NCBI GenBank assembly: GCA_023428645.1
Contig: JAEYXD010000085.1
Location: 1 to 6,776, forward strand
From: Pseudomonadota bacterium
Lineage (GTDB): Bacteria; Pseudomonadota; Gammaproteobacteria; Steroidobacterales; Steroidobacteraceae
Direction: 5' to 3'
Length of the DNA stretch: 6,776 nucleotides
Part shown: positions 5,396 to 6,776 of the stretch, in pieces
Position numbering within the stretch: position 1 is the stretch's first letter
Layout of the letters: each line of letters starts with the position of its first letter
Position numbers and translations under genes: made by a program
Notes under the pieces: generated by a model
The model's database searches: none
Seen by the model: the letters and a program-made list of their open reading frames with translations, nothing else
Told to the model about the DNA's origin: nothing

Positions 5396-6776
5396 TCAGA
5401 TCGTGATTGCGTCGGCGATCGGCATGCGGCGGATGCGCTTGCCGCTCGCGGCGAAAATTGCGTTCGCGAGCGCGGCGCCTGCTGGCGGCAGCGGCGGCTC
5501 GCCGACGCCGGTCGGCGGATAGCCGCTGTCCACGATTGCGATCTCGATCCTGGGCGGCGCCTCGCGCATGCGAATCCAGCGCAGCGAATCGAAGTTGTTC
5601 GTCCTGACACGGCCGCCTTCGACGCGCACCGCGTTGAACAGCGCGGAGTTCAGGCCATCGACGAAGCCGCCTTCCATCTGCGAGCGAACGTGATTCGGAT
5701 TGATCGCGAAGCCGCAGTCGATCGCCCCCCACGCGTGCTCGATCCGCAGCTCATGGCGCTCGCTGACGCTGACTTGCAGCACGCAGGCGACGTAGCTGCC
5801 GAACGTGAAGTGCCCTGCGATGCCGAGTCCCGTGCCGCGCGGGCGCGGCTTGTTCCATTCGGCGAGCTTGGCCGCTGCTTCGTAACAGGCGGCCATTCGG
5901 CCGCTGTCGATGACGGGCGCGGCCCAGTGCTCGACCGGATGCGCCTTGTACGGCTTCAGCAGTGCAAGCCGGAACGCGAGCGGGTCCTGCTTCGCGGCAT
6001 GCGCGAGTTCGTCGAGCATCGACTCCACCGCGAACGCCCACTGCAATTGCAGCGGCGCGCGCCAGGGGCCCGCCGGAATGTGCGAGGCCGAGGGGAATTT
6101 CTCGACCCGATAGTTCGGCACGAGCTCCGCGGGAAAGCACATGTGCGCTTCGGGATCGGCGCGCATTTGCGCTTGGCGGTGGTGCCATGCCGTGACGCGG
6201 CCGTCCTTCATCGCGGCGCGCACGCGCATGACGGCGCCGGGATCGAAGTAGTCGCGCTCGATGTCGTCCTCGCGTGTCCAGGTCACTTTCACCGGCCGTT
6301 TGATCGCGTGGCTCAGGAACACCGCTTCGCGCAGATAGTCCTTTTCGCCGCGGCGGCCGAAACCGCCGCCCATGCGCTTCGTGATCACCTCGACCTTGAG
6401 CGCATCGATGCCCGCAATGCGCTCGACTTCGAGCGCCGCCAGCTGCGGCTGCTGCGCGCCGACGATGACGGTCGCGCCGTCGCGCCGGATATCGGCGAGG
6501 CAATTGAGCGGCTCCATGCAGGCGTGCGCGAACAGCGGCTTTTCGTACGTCGCATCGAGCACGATATCGGCCGCCGCAAACGCTTGGTCGACATTGCCAT
6601 CGTTGCGAATCAGCTTGGGGGGCTCGTGGCTCGTGACGAGACGATGAATCGATTCGAGTTGTCGCCGCGAGTCTTCGCCGGTGTGGCCGCCGCGCCATTG
6701 CGCGCGCAAGGCCTTGCGGCCCTTCATCGCGGACCATAGGTCATCCGCGATGACCGCGATCCCGGCCGCGATGAGC
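5396..6776 (-). CDS. iorB: molybdopterin-binding large subunit, IorB / xanthine dehydrogenase family (5' end off-window)
   Basis: The frame is open from the window edge to TGA at 5398-5396, giving the C-terminal ~459 residues of a protein that in this family is about 700-750 long. The edge reads IAAGIAVIADDLWSAMKGRKAL, a standard internal segment, so the ATG at 6727 is not the start. Seen motifs include HACMEPLNC (about 6523-6497), the cofactor-binding GGGFGRR (6370-6350), GPWRAP (about 6070-6053) and GVGEPP (5509-5492) carrying the probable catalytic glutamate, with IDCGFAINPNHVRSQMEGG before it. The subunit holds the molybdenum cofactor and hydroxylates N-heterocyclic or aldehyde-type substrates using water. 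Here the large subunit precedes the small one. Family members of the IorB type often have a twin-arginine signal, which would be off-window. The substrate cannot be told from this part. Confidence 0.92.
   Translation of the reverse strand, partial: LIAAGIAVIADDLWSAMKGRKALRAQWRGGHTGEDSRRQLESIHRLVTSHEPPKLIRNDGNVDQAFAAADIVLDATYEKPLFAHACMEPLNCLADIRRDGATVIVGAQQPQLAALEVERIAGIDALKVEVITKRMGGGFGRRGEKDYLREAVFLSHAIKRPVKVTWTREDDIERDYFDPGAVMRVRAAMKDGRVTAWHHRQAQMRADPEAHMCFPAELVPNYRVEKFPSASHIPAGPWRAPLQLQWAFAVESMLDELAHAAKQDPLAFRLALLKPYKAHPVEHWAAPVIDSGRMAACYEAAAKLAEWNKPRPRGTGLGIAGHFTFGSYVACVLQVSVSERHELRIEHAWGAIDCGFAINPNHVRSQMEGGFVDGLNSALFNAVRVEGGRVRTNNFDSLRWIRMREAPPRIEIAIVDSGYPPTGVGEPPLPPAGAALANAIFAASGKRIRRMPIADAITI

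Noticed and set aside
4906..5610. Upstream extension of the PQQ dehydrogenase frame (open back to 5610 on the minus strand)
   Set aside because: It lies over iorA in another frame, is Arg-rich and low in complexity, and a good signal peptide begins at 4905. The extension is a GC-driven shadow.
5382..5732. Upstream extension of iorA to 5732
   Set aside because: It overlaps the well-conserved C-terminus of iorB in another frame, and the family N-terminus begins at 5381 with a proper ribosome-binding site.
5384..6739. Long plus-strand frame of 451 codons antisense to iorB
   Set aside because: Arg/Ala-rich with no domain features; it mirrors the codon pattern of iorB, whose conserved motifs are clear.
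1..6776. CRISPR array, tRNA or rRNA genes, transposase genes
   Set aside because: No regularly spaced direct repeats, no tRNA-like cloverleaf, no rRNA-like sequence and no transposase or integrase coding motifs were seen on either strand.

Overview
The window looks like chromosomal DNA from a GC-rich soil- or water-type proteobacterium; the species cannot be named from sequence alone. It splits into two halves near position 3010. The left half (1-2915) carries six small genes, all on the plus strand. The right half (3088-6776) is one minus-strand operon of clearly higher GC. For example, bases 2761-2820 have 25 G/C of 60, while 5461-5520 have 49 of 60.

Left half, in order: a short two-helix membrane protein cut by the window edge (3-245); a 49-codon gene-like fragment (279-428); a four-helix membrane protein with an FNASHS motif (457-882); an EthD-type small protein (1057-1374); a YciI-family protein (1627-1968); a GFA/CENP-V-type zinc protein broken by two single-base frameshifts (2074-2452); and a DUF1801 protein (2523-2915). 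They do not form an obvious pathway. They are single, co-oriented genes with short leaders. Between most of them lie inverted-repeat elements of roughly 55-72 bp, beginning at or somewhat after the preceding stop codon and ending just before the next start, with ends that resemble integron core boxes. The best case is the DUF1801 unit, which starts at GTTATGC and is followed by its exact complement GCATAAC. My main hypothesis is that this half is the distal end of an integron gene-cassette array with partly decayed attC sites. The integrase and attI would lie off the left edge.

The boundary carries a perfect 16-bp inverted repeat (2978-3012) between the converging halves. It may be a terminator, or an insertion into the last attC.

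Right half, transcribed right to left: the C-terminal ~460 residues of a molybdenum-hydroxylase large subunit (IorB / xanthine dehydrogenase family), the small [2Fe-2S] subunit (IorA-like), and a secreted fusion of cytochrome c, a CBM6-like sandwich and a PQQ-type glucose/sorbosone dehydrogenase propeller. The last two genes overlap by one base (TGATG) and are probably translationally coupled. The likely logic is oxidation of an N-heterocycle or aldehyde-type substrate at the molybdenum centre, passage of electrons through the two [2Fe-2S] clusters, and transfer to the haem c domain. That haem domain could also take electrons from the attached PQQ domain. The substrates are unknown.
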